Both the position numbers and the translations under genes were made by a program. DNA of 49,009 nt, from the NCBI GenBank assembly GCA_043810285.1, contig JBDROH010000019.1:1-49009 (forward strand). The letters run 5' to 3'. Below the pieces are notes generated by a model. That model was given only the letters and a program-made list of their open reading frames with translations. It was not told the DNA's origin and did no database searches. Of this stretch, positions 24,545 to 32,796 are shown one piece after another. Within the stretch, counting starts at the first letter, position 1. Each line of letters opens with the position of its first letter. This stretch comes from JAGVXH01 sp043810285 (GTDB taxonomy: Archaea > Nanobdellota > Nanobdellia > Pacearchaeales > GW2011-AR1).

Positions 24545-25467
24545 GAAAAAGGGGGATGATTTTCACAATAATCACAATAACTCTATTGTCGTTATTTGCA
24601 GTTTCATATGGTGCATACAATTTAATCCAAGACCGTTCTGCGATAAACAAACGGATAAATACTCTCAATAATTTCGTCGCTTCTGTTGAACAAGATTTAC
24701 CACGACAAGTATTCATTTCAGGTTATCGGGCAGTATTTTTATTTGATAAAAAAATCTTGGACACAGGTTCTTATATAAATAATGTAAACTCCTCATTAAA
24801 TGAAATTTTTTTTAATGGCACTCTCGACGGAGTTCATCAAGATTTAATGGAAGATGCAACCTTCACAGCTATGCAAAACTTCCTAGCTGGAAATGCTAAC
24901 AAGATTAATGCAGATATAGAACTTCTAAATCCGGAAATAACTCTGACACAAGAAGACCCTTGGAATCTAAAAGTTGTTTTAAACATCACACTTATAATTG
25001 AGGACAGGGGAAAGTTAGTTAGCTGGAATCGATCAGCATTAATAGAATCTTATATCCCTATAAAAGATTTTGAGGACCCTATTTATTCTACAAACACTTT
25101 CGGAAAGGTTACTAATAAAATAAATCAAACACCTTATTCTACCTTTGTAACTGAAGGAGATTATACAAACCTTACATCGCATTTTGGAAATTCTTACTAC
25201 ATCGCATCAACGTCAGCTCCAAGTTTCCTAAACAGATTACAGGGAAATTTAATTGCAAATCAAAATGGAATAGAGTCATTAGTCAATCCTCAAAAATTAA
25301 TTGACCAGGGAATTTCGGTGAAATATAAATCGGTCGTAGACTATATTTACTTTTCATCAGATGATCCTCAAAAATATACGGTTCCTACAATAAGTAATTT
25401 AATTTTAGATAACGAAGACAATCATTTAGCAACATACAATGTTTCGGGAGTAGCAGTTCCAGTTTAA
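24535..25467 (+). CDS. Pilin-like secreted or anchored protein, last gene of the minor-pilin operon
   Basis: 310 residues. N-terminus MVLGKRGMIFTIITITLLSLFAVSYGAYNL: Gly-Lys-Arg-Gly processing-like start plus one hydrophobic helix. The rest is a large extracellular domain with many Asn-x-Ser/Thr sequons and no cysteines. A GGAGG ribosome-binding site lies inside the end of the vWA gene and the two genes overlap by 10 bases. Function unknown; being translated with the vWA protein suggests a partner at the filament base or tip. A stem-loop follows the stop. Confidence 0.8.
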   Translation: MVLGKRGMIFTIITITLLSLFAVSYGAYNLIQDRSAINKRINTLNNFVASVEQDLPRQVFISGYRAVFLFDKKILDTGSYINNVNSSLNEIFFNGTLDGVHQDLMEDATFTAMQNFLAGNANKINADIELLNPEITLTQEDPWNLKVVLNITLIIEDRGKLVSWNRSALIESYIPIKDFEDPIYSTNTFGKVTNKINQTPYSTFVTEGDYTNLTSHFGNSYYIASTSAPSFLNRLQGNLIANQNGIESLVNPQKLIDQGISVKYKSVVDYIYFSSDDPQKYTVPTISNLILDNEDNHLATYNVSGVAVPV

Positions 25468-25474
25468 TCACTTC

Positions 25475-25503
25475 TTAATCCTCTAAGTTTTTAGAAGGAT
25501 TAA
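25475..25503 (+). terminator. Stem-loop just after the minor-pilin operon
   Basis: TTAATCCT pairs with AGGATTAA, extended by CTAA/TTAG, with a small bulge and a T-rich loop. It begins 8 bases after the stop of the last pilin-like gene and lies between that operon and the convergent SBDS gene. It could mark the 3' end of the transcript; archaeal termination usually relies on T-tracts, so the function is uncertain. Confidence 0.4.
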
Positions 25504-25585
25504 TTCCACCAAGATTTTTAAACTTCTTTTTCTAGAGATATTCTAAGAAGATGGATAAGAAATTTATTTTGAGTTATCCATATAC

Positions 25586-26257
25586 CTAAGATTTAAATTC
25601 CTCACTCAAAACACTACCATGCGTAGCCCCATTAATCTTGTCATAAAAATCAAATATTAATGCCGTCGGCATCTCTACAATAATTTGCAAATCTCCATTA
25701 TTCTCCCATTTTTCTTCAACCATAAATTCCTTCACAAGTCCATACGCTTTCCCAGTATGAATCGCAGGGATAGTTAGTCTAACTTTTTTCATCTCAATTT
25801 TTATTGGCAATACCCTAGAAAGCTGGTCCATAATCTCTCCAATCTGGGATTCAATAGGTTTGTGTTTAACATTGACATTTGCCTCTTCTAAGGCTTTCAT
25901 AATTCTGTCAGGAGTGTAAGGTCGACCTTCTGCCGAAACTGCATTTCTCGATAAAAAATCAACAAATTGTTTGTAATTCTGTTCGTGATTTGCCTTAATT
26001 GAATCAGCTGTCCGAACAACTTCTCCATTCTTGATAATTTTTTCAGCAACAGTCAAAAAATCATCACTACCAAATGCTTCTCTTAATTCATTCTCAGAAA
26101 CGTGCTCTCCAGATTTTAGATTATGAAAAACTGCATTCGTTAAAACTGCAATACTAAGATTTCCATTACCCTTCCGAACTTTCATCGCCTCCTCCAAGTC
26201 CACAAGAATCTCAAAATGCTTTCCATCTTTCGTTATTCGTGCAACAGTGTTTGTCAT
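25586..26257 (-). CDS. sbds: Ribosome maturation protein SBDS (Sdo1)
   Basis: 223 residues with the three SBDS domains: N-terminal FYSH (TVARITKDGKHFEILVDLEEAMKVRKG), a helical middle (GRPYTPDRIMKALEEANVNVKHKPIESQIGEIMDQLSRVLPI) and a C-terminal ferredoxin-like domain. In eukaryotes SBDS releases eIF6 from the 60S subunit; a like role is assumed here. It follows PsmA and Pop5 in the order of the archaeal exosome superoperon. It has its own TATA-like TTTATTAAT about 25 nt upstream. Confidence 0.96.
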   Translation of the reverse strand: MTNTVARITKDGKHFEILVDLEEAMKVRKGNGNLSIAVLTNAVFHNLKSGEHVSENELREAFGSDDFLTVAEKIIKNGEVVRTADSIKANHEQNYKQFVDFLSRNAVSAEGRPYTPDRIMKALEEANVNVKHKPIESQIGEIMDQLSRVLPIKIEMKKVRLTIPAIHTGKAYGLVKEFMVEEKWENNGDLQIIVEMPTALIFDFYDKINGATHGSVLSEEFKS

Positions 26258-26292
26258 ATTATAAATAAGAATCTAAACTTTATTAATCTTCC

Positions 26293-26991
26293 TTAATAGG
26301 TTAGTTCCTTTCCACCTAATTTCTCAATTTTACCATCCTTCACAATCCCTACGTCAAATTTATCAATACTAAACTCGTCTCCTTGAACTTCCTTAAAAAT
26401 GTTTAATCCTAATTTTATCGCTTCTTGTGAACTCAAGTTTTTGGTATACTTTTCTCTTAGAAGTCTCTTAATTTTTTCGTCATTCTCCCCAATTGCGTTT
26501 GCTTTGTATCTCAAATAATTTCCTGTAACGTCTACAGTATAAAGGGTTGGTTCGCCATTGTATCCTCCAAACATCATTGAAACCCCGAATGGTCGCACAC
26601 CGCCATATTGTGTAAATTGTTGTTGAATATCTGCGACATCTCTAATGACTGATTCGGTGCTCGGAGCTGAGTCGTAAGTCATTCTATGTTGTTGGGCAAT
26701 CATTCTCGCTTTCTCAACTAGAACTCTCGCGTCTGAAGTAATTCCTGCAGAAACTGCAATGATGTGCTCGTCAATCTCATTAATTTTATTCGCCGAATCC
26801 TCGATAATTAAATTGTCTTTTTGCCGTCTATCTGAAATGATTACAACACAATCTTTTCCAAGAATACCAATTGAAGCTGAGCCAAGTCGGACTGTCTTTT
26901 CCGCGTACTCTACTTGCAGAATATGTCCATCTGGAGCAAACATCGTCGCCGCTCGGTCATATCCCATCTGTTGGTGTTGTATATCTTCCAT
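26293..26991 (-). CDS. psmA: Proteasome alpha subunit
   Basis: 232 residues. The N-terminal gate and H0 helix (QMGYDRAATMFAPDGHILQVEYAEKTVRLG) are canonical, followed by the antechamber fold with GGVRPFGVSMMFGGY and GNYLRYKANAIGENDE. It forms the outer heptameric rings of the 20S proteasome. No beta subunit lies in the window. It sits between Pop5 and SBDS, as in many archaea. Confidence 0.97.
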   Translation of the reverse strand: MEDIQHQQMGYDRAATMFAPDGHILQVEYAEKTVRLGSASIGILGKDCVVIISDRRQKDNLIIEDSANKINEIDEHIIAVSAGITSDARVLVEKARMIAQQHRMTYDSAPSTESVIRDVADIQQQFTQYGGVRPFGVSMMFGGYNGEPTLYTVDVTGNYLRYKANAIGENDEKIKRLLREKYTKNLSSQEAIKLGLNIFKEVQGDEFSIDKFDVGIVKDGKIEKLGGKELTY

Positions 26992-27044
26992 ACTATAAAT
27001 AAAAAACTTACCTTAATAAAATCTATTATACTCCATTTTTAAAA

Positions 27045-27329
27045 CTATCCTTTCAATCCTCTAAGGGTTCCAGAAACGTTCTCAATCTTAATTCCTGCCA
27101 ATGCCAATGCTGTCCGAACATTCTCTAAAGATTTTGTTAAACAACTCCCCACTAATCTTTCTGGAAAATCTTTAGTATTAATTTTCATATAAGCCGATTT
27201 CGCAAATCCAAGCACCCCGATATATTCCAAAATAGCAGATTCAACTTTTTCATTAGTTGTTCTAACTAGGAAATATCTTCGCTTATCTCTCGCCGAGGGT
27301 TTAAGATTTAGTTTTTTTCCTTTTACCAT
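27045..27329 (-). CDS. rnp2: RNase P protein component 2 (Pop5/Rpp14 family)
   Basis: 94 residues. LKPSARDKRRYFLVRTTNEKVESAILEYIGVLGFAKSAY followed by LTKSLENVRTALALAGI fits archaeal Pop5 (the R-x-K-x-R-Y start and the C-terminal V-R-x-A-L helix). It stabilises the RNase P RNA together with Rpp30, which is not in the window. Its first 29 bases overlap the end of the subtilase gene. It leads the Pop5-PsmA-SBDS series. Confidence 0.92.
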   Translation of the reverse strand: MVKGKKLNLKPSARDKRRYFLVRTTNEKVESAILEYIGVLGFAKSAYMKINTKDFPERLVGSCLTKSLENVRTALALAGIKIENVSGTLRGLKG

Positions 27330-30108
27330 GTTTCTTTTTCTTCTTTTCTAAAGGCTTTTCTATTTTTAATTTTTTCCTATTTAGTTTAAGGATAATAAGA
27401 CCAACGAAGATAAAAATAATAGCTAAGACGATTACTATTGATGAATAATCCTTAACAATAATTGGCTCAGTTTCTACAATTTCTTCTTCTGTAATAACTT
27501 CAATAACCTTAATCTCAATAGGTTCATTAATCAACTGGATTATCAACTCTACCTCTTCAGCAACTATCTTGTTTACCTTGATAAATAAATCATAATAACT
27601 CTTCGAGGTTAAATTCAACTTAACAGATTGTCCAATACCTAACATTAAATTTATTGGGTCACTCTCGATAATAATATTGACGTAATCGACTCCAACTTCA
27701 TTAATAGTTAATAAATGTCGGCCACCCTCAAAATCAAAAATACTAAAGTTTACTTTTTCATTATTCTTTAAACTCTTGGTATAACCTTTTGAAATTTCAG
27801 ATACATTAACTTCATAAATTTGGGGTTCGGTTGAGCTAATTGTAATACTTCCTCCACCGCCTCCGCCCCCACTAGAACTACTAACAACTATTGGAGCAGT
27901 TATAGTAAAACTATTTTCCTCGGAAGAGTTCACATTTCCTGCCTGGTCGCTGCAATTAATTGTCCAAGGATAAGTTCCGGGGGTAAATACTTGGCTGAAT
28001 AATTGGGTTAAGGAGTTATTTATTGAATAGTTAGTCAGATTAATTTCTCCACTAATAATCAAACTACAATTAGCAATATTGTCGTCGGAGATATTAAAAC
28101 TAAAAGTTCTCGAAATTGAATCTGAAGTCGCACTAGCAGGTAAACTTATCAATGTCAGATTTGGAGTAGTAATATCATAAACCCCGCTAAAATTATTAGC
28201 ACCCCAAGATTCATTTGATATATTGTTCACCCCTAAACAATTCCATGAATAATTTCCTTCTGTGAGAAAAGTGTAATTGAAAATTGTCGTATTATCAAAG
28301 TTAGAAATATTTGTTGTTAAACTATAATTCAAACTCCCGCTTGAATTCCACAAATAAAACGTTACATTACTTAATTCGTTATTCGCGTCGGAAAGAGCTT
28401 GGCAACTAAAATTGGTGTCATTGATATTTGTATAGCTTCCATTAGAAGGCAATAGTAAGTTCACAGAAAGCCCTCCAATTGTTAAACTATAATTTGTTGG
28501 AGCATATGCTGAGTTGCCTTCTATGTCTGTAGATAAACAGTTCCAAGAGTAAGTATCCTCGCTCATATTCGTTAAGTTAAATGAAGTTTCATTCGCTGTT
28601 CCCGTTAAATTTTTCGTTTTGTTATAGTATAACTCTGTCGAGTTCCAAACATATAATGTTAAATTCGCTAGTTGCCAGTCTGTAGCGTTGCAGGTGAAAG
28701 TTTGGTTATTGGTTAGATTGATATGGTTATTAATTGGAGAGACTAATGTTACATTCGGGGCGTCGACGTCTAGGGAAAGAATGGCGGAGTATACGTCAAT
28801 TCTTGAATAATTTAATCCGCTTCCAGAAGTGTCGTCGATTAATACTCCTGTTTGATTAAATGCAGTTTCAATTTCTTGGGGAGTCATTAATTGATTTGTC
28901 AAGTTTAAAAATTGATTAAGGATTGCTATCGCTCCTGCCACCATTGGTGCTGCCATCGATGTTCCGGAAAATGAGATATATGCTCCATCCTTATAAGTTG
29001 AACATATCCTAGTGGCGTCCATACTTCCTGGAGAACAACTTCCACTTCCTCCAAATGTTCCTCCTGTTGCAAATAATTGGACCAGACTATTCCTGTTTGA
29101 AAATGATGAAACTCCGTCAGATTTTGTTGATGAAGATACAGGTATTGAATTTTCGATACATGCAGGAACTCCAATATGGGTTGTGTTCCCTTCATTTCCA
29201 GAAGACACGATAACTGAAATATTCTGGGCAACTGCAGAATCAATAGCATTTCGTAAGGTTGCAAATCCTGGTTCAGAATCACAATAATCGTCTATTAAAA
29301 TGCTTTCACAAGGATCTCCTTCACATAATCCTATACTCATTGTAATCACAGAAATATTATATGCCGAGGCATTAGCTACACACCTATCAATTGCAGAAAC
29401 TATCATATCTGTAGTTCCGCTTCCAACATCTGTAAAAACTTTCATTGAAACAATGTTAACATTCGGAGCCATCCCAAAGATTCCTCCTGATGCTCCAACG
29501 ATTCCTGTGACATGTGTCCCGTGTCCATGATAATCCATGGGGTCACTATCATCATTTCCGAAGTCATATCCTCCTATAACTCTCGAACAATTCCCTGCAA
29601 GAAAACTTTCAGTTGAGCAACCCCCTAAATCTGGATGGGAATAATTAACTCCCGTATCGAGAATACAAACACTTTGACGAATCCCTGTGAGGTTTAAAGA
29701 ATTAATTTGCTTTGGCCAAATAGAACTCGCATTTGTTATGCTGACGGCATCGTCCAATAAAAGCTTAATAGGATAATTATAACTTATCTCTTCCACATAA
29801 TTTTCCTTTGAAAGATATTCGATGTCCTCTTCTGTAAGTTCTGCAGAGAATGCGTTTGAAGAGCTAAACTCATTCTTTATTTTTTTGTCTAGCTGGCTCA
29901 TTATTTTATTTTTGTTTAAGGTATCCATCATAGAAATTACAACATTGCCACTTTCTTTATCTTTTAGTTTAACAATTACATCTACAGTTTTTTCATCTTC
30001 TAATTGCTCTGAAACTTTATCACTTATTTTTTCATCTAAAGAATTTTGAGAACTAACTATCGTTAAGAGCAATATAAGAATTGTAAAAAAACAGAAACCA
30101 AATTTCAT
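27301..30108 (-). CDS. Secreted subtilisin-like serine protease, C-terminally membrane-anchored
   Basis: 935 residues. Signal peptide (residues 1-20), I9-like propeptide (about 25-115), and an S8 catalytic domain with Asp151 (ILDTGVNYSHPDL), His196 (GHGTHVTG), oxyanion Asn305 (SSGNEGN) and Ser384 (SGTSMAAP). Three Ig-like repeats follow, each holding paired cysteines and a very high density of Asn-x-Ser/Thr sequons. Then come a poly-Gly linker (SSSGGGGGGGS), a further beta domain, one membrane helix (VIVLAIIFIFVGLIIL) and a Lys-rich cytoplasmic tail. The triad is intact. It is probably a heavily glycosylated surface protease. It is translated together with the Cys-rich gene before it (ATGA overlap). 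Confidence 0.93.
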   Translation of the reverse strand: MKFGFCFFTILILLLTIVSSQNSLDEKISDKVSEQLEDEKTVDVIVKLKDKESGNVVISMMDTLNKNKIMSQLDKKIKNEFSSSNAFSAELTEEDIEYLSKENYVEEISYNYPIKLLLDDAVSITNASSIWPKQINSLNLTGIRQSVCILDTGVNYSHPDLGGCSTESFLAGNCSRVIGGYDFGNDDSDPMDYHGHGTHVTGIVGASGGIFGMAPNVNIVSMKVFTDVGSGTTDMIVSAIDRCVANASAYNISVITMSIGLCEGDPCESILIDDYCDSEPGFATLRNAIDSAVAQNISVIVSSGNEGNTTHIGVPACIENSIPVSSSTKSDGVSSFSNRNSLVQLFATGGTFGGSGSCSPGSMDATRICSTYKDGAYISFSGTSMAAPMVAGAIAILNQFLNLTNQLMTPQEIETAFNQTGVLIDDTSGSGLNYSRIDVYSAILSLDVDAPNVTLVSPINNHINLTNNQTFTCNATDWQLANLTLYVWNSTELYYNKTKNLTGTANETSFNLTNMSEDTYSWNCLSTDIEGNSAYAPTNYSLTIGGLSVNLLLPSNGSYTNINDTNFSCQALSDANNELSNVTFYLWNSSGSLNYSLTTNISNFDNTTIFNYTFLTEGNYSWNCLGVNNISNESWGANNFSGVYDITTPNLTLISLPASATSDSISRTFSFNISDDNIANCSLIISGEINLTNYSINNSLTQLFSQVFTPGTYPWTINCSDQAGNVNSSEENSFTITAPIVVSSSSGGGGGGGSITISSTEPQIYEVNVSEISKGYTKSLKNNEKVNFSIFDFEGGRHLLTINEVGVDYVNIIIESDPINLMLGIGQSVKLNLTSKSYYDLFIKVNKIVAEEVELIIQLINEPIEIKVIEVITEEEIVETEPIIVKDYSSIVIVLAIIFIFVGLIILKLNRKKLKIEKPLEKKKKKHGKRKKTKS

Positions 30109-30401
30109 CTAACAACACACTCTCCATCAACGTATTCGCAAGATTCAATCTGACAATTAAACATTGCGATGCAGACTCCATTTTCAAGACATTCAGATAA
30201 ATTTTCCTTATATTTTGTAACTTCACTGGCTAAAACACATTGCTCTTCACCACCCATATTGCATGGACAACAAGTAGTTTGAATTTTCACACATTCTATC
30301 GATTCTTCATTTAAATTGGTCTCTCCAACAAACCAAAAAAATCCCACGACTAGTAAAATTCCTGCGATAACAATCATTCCAATCAATCCTTTTTTATCCA
30401 T
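30105..30401 (-). CDS. Small Cys-rich membrane-anchored protein
   Basis: 98 residues. One N-terminal membrane helix (LIGMIVIAGILLVVGFFWFVG) and an outer domain with ten cysteines in about 60 residues (CVKIQTTCCPC, EQCVL, ECLENGVC, NCQIESCEY, GECVV), expected to be disulfide-bonded. Its stop overlaps the start of the subtilase gene (ATGA), so it may be a partner, substrate or inhibitor of the protease. No family recognised. It diverges from the RNase J gene. Confidence 0.8.
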   Translation of the reverse strand: MDKKGLIGMIVIAGILLVVGFFWFVGETNLNEESIECVKIQTTCCPCNMGGEEQCVLASEVTKYKENLSECLENGVCIAMFNCQIESCEYVDGECVVR

Positions 30402-30472
30402 AAGATACTTAATGCCTGGAGGATTAAAAAGATTGCGATAATTTAAAAATGTCTGTTCTTTAATAAAACGAG

Positions 30473-31804
30473 ATGGTGAAGATATATACAGTTGGTGGAT
30501 TTTCAGAAGTTGGAAAGAATATGGTGGTAGTTGAACTGGAAGAAGATGCTTTTATTTTTGATGAGGGGTTTTTTTTACCTGCGATTGTTTCAATGGAAGA
30601 GCGGGATAAAGTTATGACTGAGAAGAGGCTGAAGTCAATCAAAGCAGTTCCAGAAGATTCTATAATAGACCATATTCGGCATAAAATTCGGGCACAATTC
30701 ATAAGTCACGCACATCTTGACCATGTCGGAGCAATTCCTTTTTTGTCAGATAAATATAATGCTCCTATTTATGGAACCCCATTTACAATGCAAGTTCTTA
30801 ATTCTCTTTTAGCTGATAATGATATAGTCCTCCGAAATAAAACCTACTCAATCAAGCCAAACACAACATTTTATGTTCAAGGAAAAAATACAAAATACAA
30901 AATAGATTTTATCAATATCACTCATTCAACAATTCAATGTTTAATGATTGCACTTCAAACACCAAAGGGGATTGTTCTTTATGCCAATGATTTCAAAATG
31001 GACGACACTCCAGTTTTAGGTTTAAAGCCGAATTATAAACGATTAAGAGAAATCGCAAAAGAGGGAGTTCTGGCATTTATTGTAGATTCGTTATATTCTG
31101 GTTCAGAGAAAAAAACACCCTCGGAAAAAATCGCACGGGCATTGCTCCAAGAAGTTTTATTAACAATTCAAAACCGAAATGCTGGAATGATTGTAACAAC
31201 TTTCTCATCACATATCGCACGGCTAAAATCTATTGTTGAATTTGGGAAAAAATTAAATCGGGAAGTTGTTTTTTTAGGAAGGAGTTTGGATAAATATTCA
31301 ACCGCTGCAAAGAATGTGGGTGCCGCACCTTTCTTAAAGGACATTAAAATTTCAAAGTATCGACGACAAGTAGAAAAAACATTGCATAAAGTTGAGCGAA
31401 ACAGAAAGGATTATATGATTGTTTGCACGGGTCATCAAGGTGAACCTGGTTCAATTTTAGAAAGACTTTCACGTCATCAACTTCCATTCAAACTAAATCG
31501 TGATGATAACTTAATTTTTTCATCAAGTGTTATTCCTACGCCGGTTAATCAGGAACAGTTTGCAAAAATGGAAGCTCGTTTGAAAAAAAGTAAGCCTAGA
31601 ATTTTTAGAGATGCTCACGTTTCAGGTCATGGTGGGAGAGAAGATCTTCGAGACATTTTAAAAATTGTTCATCCCCAACATGTAATCCCTTCACATGGTG
31701 GTTTAGATAAGACAAGACCTATGGCAGAACTCGCTAAAGAATTTGGTTACAAACTTGGGAAACAATGTCATCTAATGCAAGATGGAGATGTGTTAAAATT
31801 GTAG
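30473..31804 (+). CDS. rnj: Archaeal RNase J (metallo-beta-lactamase/beta-CASP nuclease)
   Basis: 443 residues, the length of archaeal RNase J. The N-terminal VYTVGGFSEVGKNM-like strand (here IYTVGGFSEVGKN) is followed by the metal-binding HAHLDH at residues 79-84, THS as a further ligand, the DFKMD region, beta-CASP motifs (TFSSHIARLKSI; CTGHQGEPGS) and VSGHGG plus HVIPSHGG near the end. The enzyme is a 5'-3' exoribonuclease in mRNA turnover. No exosome genes are near SBDS, so this may be a main RNA-decay enzyme here; that is an inference. Confidence 0.95.
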   Translation: MVKIYTVGGFSEVGKNMVVVELEEDAFIFDEGFFLPAIVSMEERDKVMTEKRLKSIKAVPEDSIIDHIRHKIRAQFISHAHLDHVGAIPFLSDKYNAPIYGTPFTMQVLNSLLADNDIVLRNKTYSIKPNTTFYVQGKNTKYKIDFINITHSTIQCLMIALQTPKGIVLYANDFKMDDTPVLGLKPNYKRLREIAKEGVLAFIVDSLYSGSEKKTPSEKIARALLQEVLLTIQNRNAGMIVTTFSSHIARLKSIVEFGKKLNREVVFLGRSLDKYSTAAKNVGAAPFLKDIKISKYRRQVEKTLHKVERNRKDYMIVCTGHQGEPGSILERLSRHQLPFKLNRDDNLIFSSSVIPTPVNQEQFAKMEARLKKSKPRIFRDAHVSGHGGREDLRDILKIVHPQHVIPSHGGLDKTRPMAELAKEFGYKLGKQCHLMQDGDVLKL

Positions 31805-32181
31805 AACCTTTGAACTCAAATAGATATTTAGAATTAGTTGGAGGATTGAAAAATGCGTTTGAGAGGGGAGAATCTTTCGCAAAAGCTAAACAGAGTTTCA
31901 TTAATGCGGGATATAAATCTTCTGAAGTAGAAGCTGCAGCACAGGAAATGCGGAAATCAATTTCTCCGACAGCTCAACCTCCAGTTATACCAGTTGAAAC
32001 AAAGAAGTCTACACTAAATATTAAAAAATCTCGAATGAAAAAATTACCAATGACTCCCAAAACACATTCAACTCGGAAGAAGGACATATCAAATATTTTA
32101 ATAGTTGCCTTAATTATAGTTTCAATATTAATTCTTGTCGGTGCAACAATTTTAGGACTCTTCTGGGATAAATGGTTTTAA
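31765..32181 (+). CDS. Hypothetical protein with UBA-like segment and C-terminal membrane helix
   Basis: Up to 138 residues. The ATG at 31765 overlaps RNase J by 40 bases; a TTG at 31810 just after the RNase J stop may be the real start. A UBA-like helical segment (YLELVGGLKNAFERGESFAKAKQSFINAGYKSSEVEAAAQEM) is followed by a Pro/Lys-rich linker and one C-terminal membrane helix (IVALIIVSILILVGATILGLF). This looks tail-anchored, with its helical domain in the cytoplasm. Function unknown. The methyltransferase gene follows after 1 base. Confidence 0.7.
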   Translation: MSSNARWRCVKIVEPLNSNRYLELVGGLKNAFERGESFAKAKQSFINAGYKSSEVEAAAQEMRKSISPTAQPPVIPVETKKSTLNIKKSRMKKLPMTPKTHSTRKKDISNILIVALIIVSILILVGATILGLFWDKWF

Positions 32182-32182
32182 A

Positions 32183-32707
32183 ATGACTGAGATTTACCAA
32201 CCTGCGGAAGACTCATATTTTTTTGCTAAGTTCTTAGAAGAATATCTTTCAAAAAATAAGATTAATTCCTTTTTAGATATGGGGGCTGGTTCAGCAATTC
32301 TTTCAGATAGCGTATCCAGATTTCTTGATAAAGACTATATCCTGGCTGCAGATATAAATCCTGTTGCGGTAAAATTTGCAAAGAAGAAAGGTTTTAATGC
32401 AGTCAAAACAAATCTTTTTGAGAAGATTAGGGGGAAGTTTGATTTGATAACTTTCAATGCACCTTATCTTCCAGAAGATATTCGCGAACCAAAGTCTTCT
32501 AGAATCGCAACAACTGGAGGGAAATATGGAGATGAAATTTCTTTAAAATTTTTAAGGCAGGTAAAAAAACATCTTAATAAGAATGGGAAAGTTTTTCTTT
32601 TAATTTCAAGTTTGACTCCAATGGATAATTTGAATAAATTCAGCCATAAAATTGTTGCTAGAAAAAAGTTATTTATGGAAGAGTTAAGAATTTTGGAATT
32701 TGGCTGA
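32183..32707 (+). CDS. HemK2/Mtq2-like class I SAM methyltransferase
   Basis: 174 residues, short like archaeal HemK2/Mtq2. YQPAEDSYFF is the family start; SFLDMGAGSAILS is SAM motif I; AADINPVAVKFAKK is motif II; and FNAPYLP stands at the NPPY catalytic motif, with Ala for the first Pro. HemK2/Mtq2 enzymes methylate the Gln of the GGQ motif of class I release factors, and aRF1 is in this window (47172). It needs a Trm112 partner, not seen here. It is located between the UBA-like gene and mre11. Confidence 0.88.
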   Translation: MTEIYQPAEDSYFFAKFLEEYLSKNKINSFLDMGAGSAILSDSVSRFLDKDYILAADINPVAVKFAKKKGFNAVKTNLFEKIRGKFDLITFNAPYLPEDIREPKSSRIATTGGKYGDEISLKFLRQVKKHLNKNGKVFLLISSLTPMDNLNKFSHKIVARKKLFMEELRILEFG

Positions 32708-32796
32708 TTAATCTCTTGTAATATGCTAATTAAACCACAATTATCTTTATATACGTCGGCAGATACCTCAAAATATGAATAGGAGATGTATCTAAT

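Noticed and set aside
28926..29530. Several open frames on both strands inside the subtilase gene
   Set aside because: They overlap the catalytic domain with its intact triad; they are shadow frames.
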